Positions 47,013 to 58,100 of a stretch of DNA of 64,000 nt are shown one piece after another. The stretch is from contig NC_133108.1 in NCBI RefSeq assembly GCF_022965805.1, positions 40,308,051 through 40,372,050 on the forward strand, written 5' to 3'. Made by a program: the position numbers and the translations under genes. The stretch is from Primulina eburnea. Its lineage: Eukaryota; Streptophyta; Magnoliopsida; Lamiales; Gesneriaceae. Numbering within the stretch: position 1 is the first letter of the stretch; every line of letters starts with the position of its first letter. Below the pieces are notes generated by a model. That model was not told the origin of the DNA and did not search any database. It was given only the letters and a program-made list of their open reading frames with translations.

Positions 47013-49348
47013 CTCGGAAATCCAAGGAAGTGGCGATGGATTACAGACCCTGATTCTCATGAACCCTACTTACGTAGGATTCTCCGAGAATCAACCGCCG
47101 CAGCCACCCGCCAGCAACAACTTCGTGTTCCTCAACTCCGGCAACAATGTCAACCTCTCCCACGCGCCGCCGCCTTCCCAAATTCAACATTTTGTCGGCA
47201 TACCTCTCCAAGGGGCAAGCGCTACTTCAGCTGCCTCGTCGCAAGATCCCTACGGCCAGCATGACGTGTCGGCGCTCCATAGTTTCATCCCACGCAATCT
47301 TTACAACCAGCAGATAGGCATCGCGGCGGCGCGTGAGGTCACGCGCTCCCACCAGGGTCTTTCCTTGAGCCTTTCGTCGCAGCAGCCGGCCAGCTACAGC
47401 TCTTTCAGGCTGGAAAGGGAGGTGCCCACTCAACCGATAATGGATGCGACTCAGCCACGTCAGGACGACGTTAGAGTTTCGGGTGGATCCCCTTCTTCGA
47501 ATTCCGGAGTTTCCAACGTCGTTAATGGAGTTCAAAGTGTGATGTTTAATTCTAAATATTTGAAGGCAGCACAGGAGATTCTTGATGAAGTTGTGAAGGT
47601 ACAGAAGGGAGCAAAGATTGTAGCTGAACTAGCAGAGGGGGCCCAGACAACCGGAGAGCCCTCAGGCGCCGGCTCTGGCGGAGGAGGAGGAGGAGAAGAA
47701 GTTAAAAAAGTTGGGGCTGAGCTCACTACATCAGAGAGACAAGAAATTCAGATGAAGAAAGCAAAGCTTGTTAACATGCTCGATGAGGTAAGCTGTTTAA
47801 ATGACACACTTGATGAGGTATTGATGCTGTAACAGCCACCGTACAGAAAATGACTGTAAATTTATTACCGGACACTTTTCAAAATGAAGGTAAAAAGTTC
47901 TATTCTTTTTTCCTTTTCTTTTCGGTTTCATAAAAATTGAAAAAGGGGAAAAGAACGAATAAACACCAGGTGGCAGGTAATATTTATGATTTAAAACGAA
48001 TAAGAATAAAAATTAATGGTGTTTTTCCGATTTATTTGTTTTCCATGTTTCTCGAAAATTTATTTATTAATTTCTTGATTCGAAGGTGGAGCAAAGATAC
48101 AGGCAATACCATCACCAGATGCAGATAGTAGTCTCTTGGTTTGAACAAGTAGCAGGAATAGGTTCTGCTAAAACTTATACTGCCCTGGCTTTGCAAACAA
48201 TTTCGAAGCAATTTCGGTGCCTTAAAGATGCGATCTTGGGCCAAATCAGAGCGGCGACGAAAAGCTTAGGCGAAGAAGAAAGCTTAGGAGGAAAAACCGA
48301 AGGCTCGAAACTTAAATATGTTGATAATCAGATCCGACAGCAACGAGCCTTACAGCAATTGGGAATGATCCAGCACAATGCTTGGAGACCCCAGCGAGGT
48401 TTACCCGAACGATCTGTTTCTGTTCTTCGTGCCTGGCTTTTCGAGCACTTCCTCCACCCGTGAGTTGTTTAGTGATTTTGTGAACATGGTGTAAGATTTT
48501 TTGGTTGGATTTCAGATTAATTTTCGTAGCTTACGAGTCGTGTTTTATTTTTATCCAAAATGAGCAGATATCCGAAGGATTCAGATAAGCTAATTCTTGC
48601 TAAACAGACGGGGCTTACCAGGAGCCAGGTAGTTGAGCTAGGCTTCTTGAATTCTCGATCAATGTCTTCTGCTTGATTTTTGGTAAATTTTTGAGTTGGT
48701 TTGCTTTGAATTCAGGTGTCGAATTGGTTCATCAATGCTCGGGTTCGATTGTGGAAGCCGATGGTAGAAGAAATGTACCTGGAAGAGACTAAAGAACAGG
48801 AACGAAATGTAACAGATGATAAGTCACAGGATGAAGATTCAACCCCAAAGAACACAGCTCCACAAGCCAAGAATCCAACGTTTGAAAATCAGAACAGCAG
48901 TAGAAACGAATCTGCATCTGTATCAACTTCCACCGCTTTCACGTCCTCTAGCGGAGTAAAGAACAACTCAGATTTCCACCTCATTGGATCATCAGAAATG
49001 GCCAACTTCACTCAAAAAAGTCCCAAAAAATTAAGAATTCCATCCATGAACATGGACTCAAAGCCCACAATTCCTGCCAACGAGCATATGTCGTTGAAAT
49101 TTGGTAACGAGAGGCAGAAAAGAGACGAGTTCACATTAATCGGTTCACCCACGAATTTCATTGGAGGTTTTGGTTCCTATCCGATGGGGGAGCTGGGAAG
49201 ATTCGGAGATGAGCAATTTCAGGCACCCTATTCCGGCAACGGTGTATCTCTAACACTTGGTCTTCCACACCAGAACTTTATGCCTAATCAAAGCATACAA
49301 CTCGAAAGAGGCGGAGACTCAAGCGGTTTTGGTGGCATGATAATGTAG
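46990..49348 (+). CDS. BLH1: BEL1-like homeodomain transcription factor (BLH1 type)
   Basis: TALE-class homeodomain regulator; BELL proteins work in the nucleus as heterodimers with KNOX proteins. Four exons: 46990-47787, 48086-48459, 48568-48628, 48716-49348 (1866 nt, 621 residues). The N-terminus MATYFHGN and [12 protein letters not shown] match the BLH1 branch. A SLSLS-type ZIBEL motif lies near residue 130 ([10 protein letters not shown]). The SKY box is near 188 ([15 protein letters not shown]) and the BELL domain starts at exon 2 ([12 protein letters not shown], residue 267). The homeodomain runs from about 368 to 430, with the TALE PYP loop at the exon 2/3 junction and helix 3 [15 protein letters not shown]-terminal ZIBEL motif is near 587 (VSLTLGLPH). 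The exon pattern is typical of BELL genes and no defect is seen. Start chosen at MATYFHG; the upstream in-frame MGAASSKID has no family support. Confidence 0.95.
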
Positions 49349-50465
49349 AGAACACATTACATACTTAGTATACGTAATTTATATAAATACGTACATTTTT
49401 AGTAGAACCATTTGAGTTCTTGGGGACAGCTTAGGATTTTAGAGGATATATGATTGGGGTTTGTATATTACTTTTGTTGCTACTGATATAAAGATGATTG
49501 TGATAATCATCAACGTGAATTAAAAAAAAAACTTGTGATTTTGGGTGGTATACAAGAATAAATCTTGATCATCAATCTTTCTAGACTTTATATATTTTTA
49601 TTTGAAATTCCCATTGTTTTCACTCATACAACTAATCCATTTTCAATCTCAATCCAAACATTTCGTATTGATTTTGATTAAACTCATCATGTCTAGGTGA
49701 ACAAATATCTCGAGGGCAGAATGGGTCCTCAATAATTTAATTAAAAAGTGGAACCCTTCAAATTCAGAGATAAAGCATCATTTTCATGGTCTTCTCCGAG
49801 TTGGATGTGGGAAAAGTATGCAAACGAAACATAGTCCATAAGCATAAGACAAAACATCACAGCTTAGATCTTCTAAAGATTTGACACAATTTGATTATTT
49901 AATAATTGAAATAAAGTAAATGGAGGTTAATATGTAGAATTCATATAATTATGATTATAGCAATTATATAAAGAATGATGACCGATTCATGTATAGATAA
50001 GATATCTTTGTTTAAATCTTTGAATAAAATAATGGCCTCTCTCTTGTTCAACGAGGACTTTGAAGCTTTCGTATCAAATATCATCTTTCTAATTGAGAAG
50101 CCAAAGTTGATTCATTGACTACCAAACTCAAATATTCATTCAATAAAATCATTATATTTTCTCGGCGTGCAAGCTAAGGTCGGCAAAAAATAAAAAAAAT
50201 CGTCGGCTTGGGAGAGGAATTTCATAGGAACTACACAATGACATTAGGGTTAGGACTGCTGCATCTTTTAATTTAGAGGAATGGATTCACGTGCCAAGTC
50301 CTTCAGATTTTAATGTTTGAGGTAATGACTTAGACACACATGACACAATATAAAGATTGAAGGTTTTAAGCTACACATGCAAAATTATAGGGACAAAATA
50401 GGACAAAGTCTAGGGAAATGATCATAAATTATAGGTTTTCGTGTGTTGTTCTTTTTTAAAATTTA

Positions 50466-51271
50466 CGCCCCGTTTGGTTCGAGGGATTAGGAGTGATAGA
50501 CTAATTTATCCGGCCCAATCAAGTGTTTGGTTCAATTTTAAATAAACCTACCTTATCCCTCCTATGTATGATTAGGTTATATTAGGTAGGTTAAAATAAT
50601 ACCTCCTCACCCCTAGGATTATTTATCCCACTCTTAATACCTCCTATTTTTCCGATTTTACCCTTCTCCTAAATTCAAACTCACCACCATTTCCCGCCAC
50701 CGACCACCGCCGGTCAACCATAGACGGACCGGAGCACTGCGGTTAGCGACGGTTTGTCAAAAAATCGTCGCTATTAGCGACGGTTTGTATAGAAAGGTTT
50801 GTCTACACACCGTCGCTATTAGCGACGGTTTGTTTATAAAACGTCGCAATTAGCGACGGTGTGTTTAAAAAAGTCGCTAAATGTCTAATTTTTAGTAATT
50901 AAAATAATTCAAACAAGATCGGCGACGGTTTCTCATAAACCGTCGCTATGAGCGACGGATTGTTTTCTTAAAAACCGTCGCTATGAGACGGTTTTTGAAA
51001 ATCCGTCGGTAAGTTTCCGGCAGCCGTTTCCGGCCGTCTCACCTGCTGACCTTTTCCGGTCGACCATTTCCGCCGGCCGCCACTGTCGCCGTCGCGAAGG
51101 GGAAGGGCAATTTCGTCTTTTCATCAAAAAATTCAAAATTATCCTACACTTAAAAATCTTACCAAACATAATATTATTTTACATCATATATTACAATTCT
51201 ATCACAATCATTTTCTTTATCATTTACATACTAATCATTAGTTTATCATATCCTTCCAACGAAACGCAGCC
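50466..51271. mobile_element. PIF/Harbinger-like non-autonomous element
   Basis: The left end CGCCCCGTTTGGTTCGAGGGAT and the inverse of the right end (GGCTGCGTTTCGTTGGAAGGAT) are imperfect inverted repeats of the GGSCSCGTTTGGTT type, flanked by TTA on both sides (50463-50465, 51272-51274). The interior has a GCGACGG array and GC-rich CCGGTC/GACCGG-type blocks, and no transposase. Flanks 49349-50462 and 51275-52415 are AT-rich without a visible gene. Confidence 0.65.
50744..51010. repeat. Array of inverted GCGACGG units (second)
   Basis: About ten units TAGCGACGGTTTGT.../...CCGTCGCTA alternate in both orientations (for example 50744-50755, 50765-50785, 50810-50832, 50928-50960, 50975-51000). 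The unit and spacing match the array at 34791. Confidence 0.85.
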
Positions 51272-52429
51272 TTAGAGTATACACGAAGCTCGAGTTCAAA
51301 ACTCGATTGATGCTCGAGAAGTCAATCTTGTCGAACTGAAAGCCTGAAGCTCTCAAAAAATTATTCAGTAAGCTTGATTTCTAGTACTTGATTTGTTTTC
51401 AAGTCAAGATGTAATAACATGCTATCTAAACTCATTTTGTTACATCCCTATCTAACCTACACAAGCTAGAAAGGTTGATGCTTCTAAAAATAAATTAAAT
51501 AAAAATTTAAAAAGAAAATTGATCATCAATTGCATGTAAGCATTTACTTAAAATATTTCTTGTAACATTGTCACGTGTATAGTTGTTATTAGTACGAAAA
51601 TTTATAATTATGATATAGTTATAAAATCAAATGAAATTTACTACATATGAGTTATGACTACCAATTATTGGTATAACAGGAAATGTCAAACAAATTGTTG
51701 AGATTTTCTCACATCGGAGGGTTAATTAACACCCAAATCCTGGAATTTGGTACTTCAACGATTATTGTAGTTGCTACCAGCCATTAGTTTATATGCTATG
51801 TCTATTTTATATATTTTGTAGGTTGAATCTGATTCAGTCCAGTCTTCTATAGCTATTCAATTAATTGACCATAAGTTTCATATGTTTTTCACATAATCTA
51901 TAACGACTGTTACACATGGATCAATATGGTTGAAGCTTTGCATTGACTCGATATGGTTGAGAAACAAATCAGTGATTTGAGTGAAGATGGAAAATTAGAG
52001 CAACTGCAAAAATGGCCCAAATCTTACAACGTGAAAATCCACAAGTAAAAAAAGATTAAATCAATATTATACAATTGAATTAAACGGACAAGAAAGAAGG
52101 ATTCGTACAGCACAAAATCCTCGGTTACAAATATTGCTGTTATGAGTTAAGATATTCAAATTAATTACACAATGGCATTTCTATGTAAGTTTTAACTGGT
52201 ACTTCATATTTTCAAACTAAGCAATGCTTAATGCTCGAATCATGTATTGTGCAATGGTATTCCACATACTAACCATGATTTGGACATGCAAAATCTAACC
52301 GAAAAGCGATTAAATGAAAGTGAAGAAATCATACTCGACTGGTACTCTGATGGCTTCCATCCAACAAAGCTAGTCCTTCTCTTTGAAACTTCCGACCGGT
52401 AACACCACACTTCAAATGTCTGGATATAG

Positions 52430-52985
52430 AATTTCCTTACTGTCTAACCATTCTCTCAAAAATTTCAGCTTGGTCACCAGACGGCAACGTTAATATTATA
52501 GACACCAATGATGACTCCAAAGATTGCCTAAGCTCGCAATCAAATTTCACCAGTAAATTATTGTCTTCATCAGAAGAAAAAGAATCGGTCAAAGGCTTCA
52601 TCAGCCTTATGTATGGAAGCCAGATTTTAACCATATGAAGGCGTTCTGGGGAGCCAAAACTACGGTTCCATATGCTATTGCTTCCAAGACTTTTGTAGTC
52701 ACATCAAGGGCTTTCACCGTTATTCCATTTATTTCTACTATGGGACATGATTGCTCTGAAATTTTCACTATATTTGCCGATGCATCCACCCATATGCGAA
52801 TAAATTCTCTTGAAATTTCCAATTTTGTTGCTATTTGGTAGCCCATAATAAATCGGTTTAAAATGACAGGAATAAAAGTCCATTTGTCTTGGTCCGGGAA
52901 CTAACTCTTGTAAATCACATACCAAAGACTTGACAAGATCTACAAATCTTGATACAAGCCTGTTAGACACACTGGCTAGCTTCCA
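52430..52985 (-). pseudogene. C-terminal fragment of a BTB/POZ protein
   Basis: In three successive minus-strand frames the fragment reads RLVSRFVDLVKSLVCDLQEL, then SREFIRIWVDASANIVKISE and KVLEAIAYGTVVLAPQ, then KIWLPYIRLMKPL, ending SLESSLVSIILTLPSGDQAEI. I recognise this as the C-terminal half of plant BTB/POZ proteins of the At3g05675/At3g50780/At1g63850 group. At least two frameshifts (near 52830 and 52630) break it, and the BTB domain itself is absent. It is a dead, truncated copy. Confidence 0.65.
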
Positions 52986-53494
52986 ATTTAATCACATCGT
53001 CAGCTCTTTATAAAGGTGCATCATCATCCTCAGTTAGCATGTACTCAAGCTACTACTACTATTTCCAAAAGCTCATACAAGAAAAAACTTCATCTCCCAT
53101 CTATCCTGGCTACTATTTGCATAATTCATCCAGAAAACTCCCCTCTCCCGCCACCCACACACGCCTTGTCCAAGCAAGTTTTTAAAAAATATTAAATCAA
53201 ATGAATTGTAAAGGTCTTATCTTCACACTAATCGACCGTAGAAATAACAATCACAAAAAATCTACCAATGCTGCAATCTCATGCAGCTAAGTGCGGAACA
53301 ACCTCTTCAACTAGCAATGTTTTTCAAAAACACCACTGCCATCATGATACACACCCTGTGACCTTTTGGTACATGATCGTGGGGAGATGACTGCATGGTT
53401 TCACTTATATATAATTCCTCACCTCCTTTCGATTAATGAATCCCGATAAATACAATGCTAAGAAGATATGAAGGATAATGGCAAAAAAATTTGT

Positions 53495-54672
53495 ACCTGT
53501 TCTGCCGCAACAGCTTTGAAAATTTCTGCTTTCATTTTGAATGCCAGTAGCTTTTCTCTAAATGATAACATTGCCTTCACACTATCACTTTCCTGAAAGT
53601 CGATCAATCAGGATTCGCAAATTATATTAAGAAGACAAATCTATAAAATTCAATGTGTATACCCTCATCTTTTCCTGTTTCTGTTTTAGTTCTATATTAA
53701 GTTCATTCAGGCCGGTCTCGATCTCCAACATTGGTGCTTGTCTCCCAATTTCAACTGTTTTGGCTAGTACAGTGGCAGTATCAGCAGACGTAGAAGAATT
53801 GATTCCCATAGATATTGTCAATTGGAAGTATTCAATAAATTTCCAACTTGTCTCAGTCTCCATGGGCATATTGATCTGTTATGATAGATTCCATAAGTAA
53901 CACACTAAAACTACGTACTAAAATTGTTTCCTGCAGTGGCAACACATATTTCTTCTTGTTGGAGTCGTGCCGTTCATCAAGATCTGCATGATAATTTGGC
54001 AATGGGACTTTGCTCACAACAAGTGCCCTCCCTTCACCATACACACAACTTCCATTCCACAAAATAAGACCATAGTGTTACATAGAGTTAAATAACACTA
54101 CTTTCTACAAAATAAATTGATTTTCTAGTAAGAGAACATTTTCATGAACTCATCGTGATGTAGACAAAATTTGGCCACAAAAAGGTATTATAAAAAAGAT
54201 GATATTTATCACCTCTTTGAAACAACGTGTTATAACCTTGTTAATATGAAGATCATATAACTAAATATAAAATATCAGTATCATTAAAATATCGAATATT
54301 AGATATTTTGTTTAAAAAGGAATGATGAAATTGCAATTCAAGCGTCAAAACTAACAACTTGATGCATCAAAATATAATCGGCTGTTATTTACTTCTAGTT
54401 AGTCCTATTAACCAGATTCTTCTGATCAGATTCCAGCTTAAAATTATTCAACCATTCTCGAAGCCACATATTCACTACTTCACATGGGAAAAAAACTGAA
54501 AACGATACCTCCGCGGCTTTCTGATGGAGACGCTCAGCTCGCCAGGCAGGGTCCCCCCATCGCTGCTCCCCTACACCTACGCGGACCGCACCTCTTCCGC
54601 CGCCTCTCCCTCCAGAACGGCCTCCACTTCCGCCACGACGGCCTCCTTGGAGTATGGACGGTGAGACATGGC
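53495..54672 (-). pseudogene. Truncated DExH1-like RNA helicase, N-terminal exons only
   Basis: Minus-strand exon relics follow the order of DExH-box helicase DExH1 (DHX36 type). First is a Gly/Arg-rich start (GGRRGGSGGRSGGRGGG, then WRAERLHQKAAEV). Next comes RALVVSKVPLPNY and DLDERHDS near 53975-54040, then EIGRQAPMLEIETGLNELNI near 53680-53770, then SVKAMLSFREKLLAFKMKAE near 53500-53594. The next expected exon, with Walker A GETGCGKT, is missing; nothing resembling the helicase core follows. The original-looking start codon is out of frame with the Gly-rich segment, and part of the exon before RALVV is missing. Introns are retained, so this is a truncated duplicate and not a retrocopy. Confidence 0.75.
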
Positions 54673-55145
54673 AGCTAAAGTTGAGATCCGAGTAATATTT
54701 CCTTCCAACGAGTTCCCCCAACCACTCGCTGGCGCCGAGACCGCAACTGAGAGAGGGTTGCGTAATTGAACAAGGCAGAAAACACAGCAACCGCCGAGGG
54801 AGTTGGGAAGAAGACGGGGCGATATTAATTAGCAGCATTGGAGCCCGATAAATATTTGGGCTATAAGCCCATAGTTTGTTGACCCGTTAATGTTGGGCCT
54901 ATAAACAGCCGACGCAAATTACAGTGCCTCATTTTGGGTCTGGAGCGATAGTTGGGCCTTATGTGTTTTGACAGTCAATAATGGGCCTGTGAGAAGCCCA
55001 AATATGACCGCCTCTTCATCTGCGTGCCTTCATTCTCGCAATTTGCCTTCTGCGACCAAAATTTGAAAGACGTATCAAAATCTTGCTTTGTTGGTTCCAT
55101 TTGAAGACACCGGGTCACCTGTAAATCGGGTCGAATCCTGGAAGG
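54673..55145. promoter_or_regulatory. Divergent upstream region between DExH1 relic and TRS85
   Basis: The 470 bp between the two head-to-head genes contains at least four TGGGCC/TGGGCT motifs (near 54855, 54893, 54952, 54983) and a TATAAACAG. TGGGCC/T boxes are 'site II' elements bound by TCP factors upstream of housekeeping genes. The region reads as a former bidirectional promoter in which only the TRS85 side now drives an intact gene. Confidence 0.45.
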
Positions 55146-58100
55146 ATGATGGATCCAGCAAACACCACGCTTGGAAGGATGCTATTGGACCAGATCACTC
55201 CGGCGGTCATGGTCCTTCGAACGCCGCTCGTGGAGGAGTCCTGCCGCCGGAATGGACTCTCCTTCATTGAAATGCTAAACCCTTTCTGCAAATTCAATAA
55301 CATCGATGGTACAGTCCACGAAGCTTTGAGTGCTGAATTGTGGAATTGGATTTACTGATTTATTTCATGTGTCGATGTTCAGTGCCAGTGAGGACAGCTA
55401 GTGATCAACCTTACAGGCTAAGAAGATTCAAATTGAGATTTTTTTATGCTTCCGAAATACGGCAGCCAAATATCGAGGTACATTTACTTTGATAGTCTTT
55501 ATCTCGCATTGGCTCGGTTATCAGATTCTACGAAATGGAAAGACTTTTTTTTTGTTTTTTGAGCACTGTCTTTCGTAATGTACATTTCGTGGTAAACATT
55601 TTTTTTCCCTTGTAGATCATATGAAGCTATATAGTACAGGATAACATATAATTTGAAGGACATAAATTTGATGGTGTTTTGGGCCCTGTTCTTAATAGAA
55701 ATTAAATCGCATTCCATGTAGAGCTGTTTGCGTCTTAATTGTTTGGCAATAATTTGAGGTTCAAGGCTATATGAGCATAAGCGGGTATTCCCAGATTCCT
55801 GGGTCATTCAGATAGATGCTTCATGGTGAATCTTTAAGCTATTTGGGGTTTCTTAACAAATATGTGATATTGATTCCATTTTATGGTCTGAGTTATCTTA
55901 TGTGACAACGTTATAACTCGGCTGGTACACTGTATCATGATTCCTTTGGGATGCTTGAGGCTTGAGCTATTGTATTGAAAATAACATTACATCACTCCTC
56001 TCTTACTTTCATCGTTAATAAGTCAATTTGGGTGTTGTGGTATGGATGCTATATGAGATGGTTTGATGATTCCCACCTTTGCTTTCTAATCTGATAATTT
56101 CCCACCCAGGTTGCTAAAGAGAGGTTAAAACAAGTAATCACTCAGGAGGGAGATAAATATATTTCTGGGCTGTCCTCAGACCCACCAGAAATTGGGAATG
56201 CAGCACCAAGTAAGTTGTAAACCCTGTAACTTGAACACTGGAAATCCTTTTGCATCTAAGCCAAAAGAAAACGAGTTGATGGATGCAGCCTGGATGTGTG
56301 CCTGTGATTATGCATTTTACACTTGACAATTTTGTAGAAACTTTACTTATTGGAGTCTGATGTTAAGTTGTCTATTATTATTAGACGCTGAAATTTGATA
56401 TATCTACCTTTGAGGTTTTTGAGTGATACAATCTGTTATTTGAAAAGGTAAAACAATGCATTTGATATTAAAAAGTTGAATGAATTGTACAGCTTCTGAG
56501 CTGGAGTTTGTGCCATCATGGTTTCGAATATTCAATAAAGAGCTAGTAGATACAGTCTCATTTTCAGAACACGAAGCTTTTGATCATCCCGTGGCATGTA
56601 AGTTTGTATAATTTCTGGTTCATTTTACATAGTGCTCAACATTGTGTTTTCTTGTACATTTTTCACTTTGCTCTGTTGAAAAACTAGCTGGGCTGCCTTT
56701 AAATGCTAGAGGTTCTTGCTCAAATGTTTGCTTATCTTTCTGCCTTTTGTGCCCATGCGAATAGGCCTTGTGGTTGTCTCTTCCAAGGATAAAGATCCCA
56801 TTGACAAATTCGTTGACCTCTTCAACACGAATCAGTTGCCGTCTCTCCTTAATGATGGTGCCATGGATCCAAATATTTTGAAGTATTTCTTGTTGGTGCA
56901 TGATAATGACGCTGGCATGCTAGAGAAGTATAACTCAACCTACTCCCCTTTTGTTCTTTTGTATCACACAGGGAGTGCATGAACAGCATCGAAATATTTT
57001 TATATCCATAATTGAATAGACTTGTTTTGGATGAATTTTGTGAAACACAATTTATTATTTAATGTTCTTGTTTGCATTTAACACAAGGAAGGTGGGTACT
57101 TCAAAGAAGCAGTAAATCTATTCAAATATCTTTTGGTTAATATGACAGATTTCTTGCATTTGCAATATACTCTTGTTGGCCTTTGTGTCTAAAGTGTCGG
57201 TAATGATGAATCTGCAATGGTTTGAATTTACTTTTAATTGAAACACTGAGACATTATAATGTAAGTTCTTTTTCTAATCAAATATCCGAGACTAAATTTA
57301 GCTAACATATAAGTGTCAATGTATAAGGGAAGGAAATTATATGAACGCATAGCACCTGAAAGTGGGAATCACTGAGTGAACTAGGAGTCAGCTGGAATTA
57401 TTTTGAAAGTGCAGAGATAAACTGTGTAAGCATCATAGTTCAACTTGGATCTAGTATAATTAGTTGACTATCAAAAGATTGTATCTAATAATTGTGAAAT
57501 TCAGTTTTTTCATTTGCTTTATCTTAGGCGTTGGTGATCATTTATAACTTTTTGCTCGGTCGCGAGGACTTTTTCTTCCTCAAGGATAGATTAAATTTAA
57601 ACTTATTATTAAATGGATGCTCTATCCCCTGTAAGGCATTCCCATACTTGACGTTCTTTATTTAACCACTATTTACTTACTTAAAGGACTATTTCCTTGA
57701 AAACATATTTGTGATGACTCCCAGGTTAGCACGGTTTTATCAGCCCAATTATTAATTGCATGGAATTTACTATCAACTTCCGATTGGTTGAAATTGAACT
57801 CACTTAGGTTGAATTGAAAACTGTACTGCTATTATCTTATCTCAAACGTGAATATTTTTTGTGATGGTATACTGAGTAGTGTGGTTTAGTAAATGGTGTC
57901 AAGGCCAATAATGTAAACCAAATAATTCTTAGAATATCGAAGTCTATTGAGAAAGTTCTAAAAGAAGGACAATATTGGGTACCTGATCCTTTTTCAACGT
58001 TATCCGGAACTTGTCTATGGTCTCAGGCTACTTCACTTTTTATCTGCAGTTAAGCTTTATCTACAAAATAAGGGTTTTTGGTCTTCATGTTTTTCCCTAC

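Noticed and set aside
53655..53900. Plus-strand open frame over the helicase relic
   Set aside because: The opposite strand matches DExH1 residues in order; the plus frame is its shadow.
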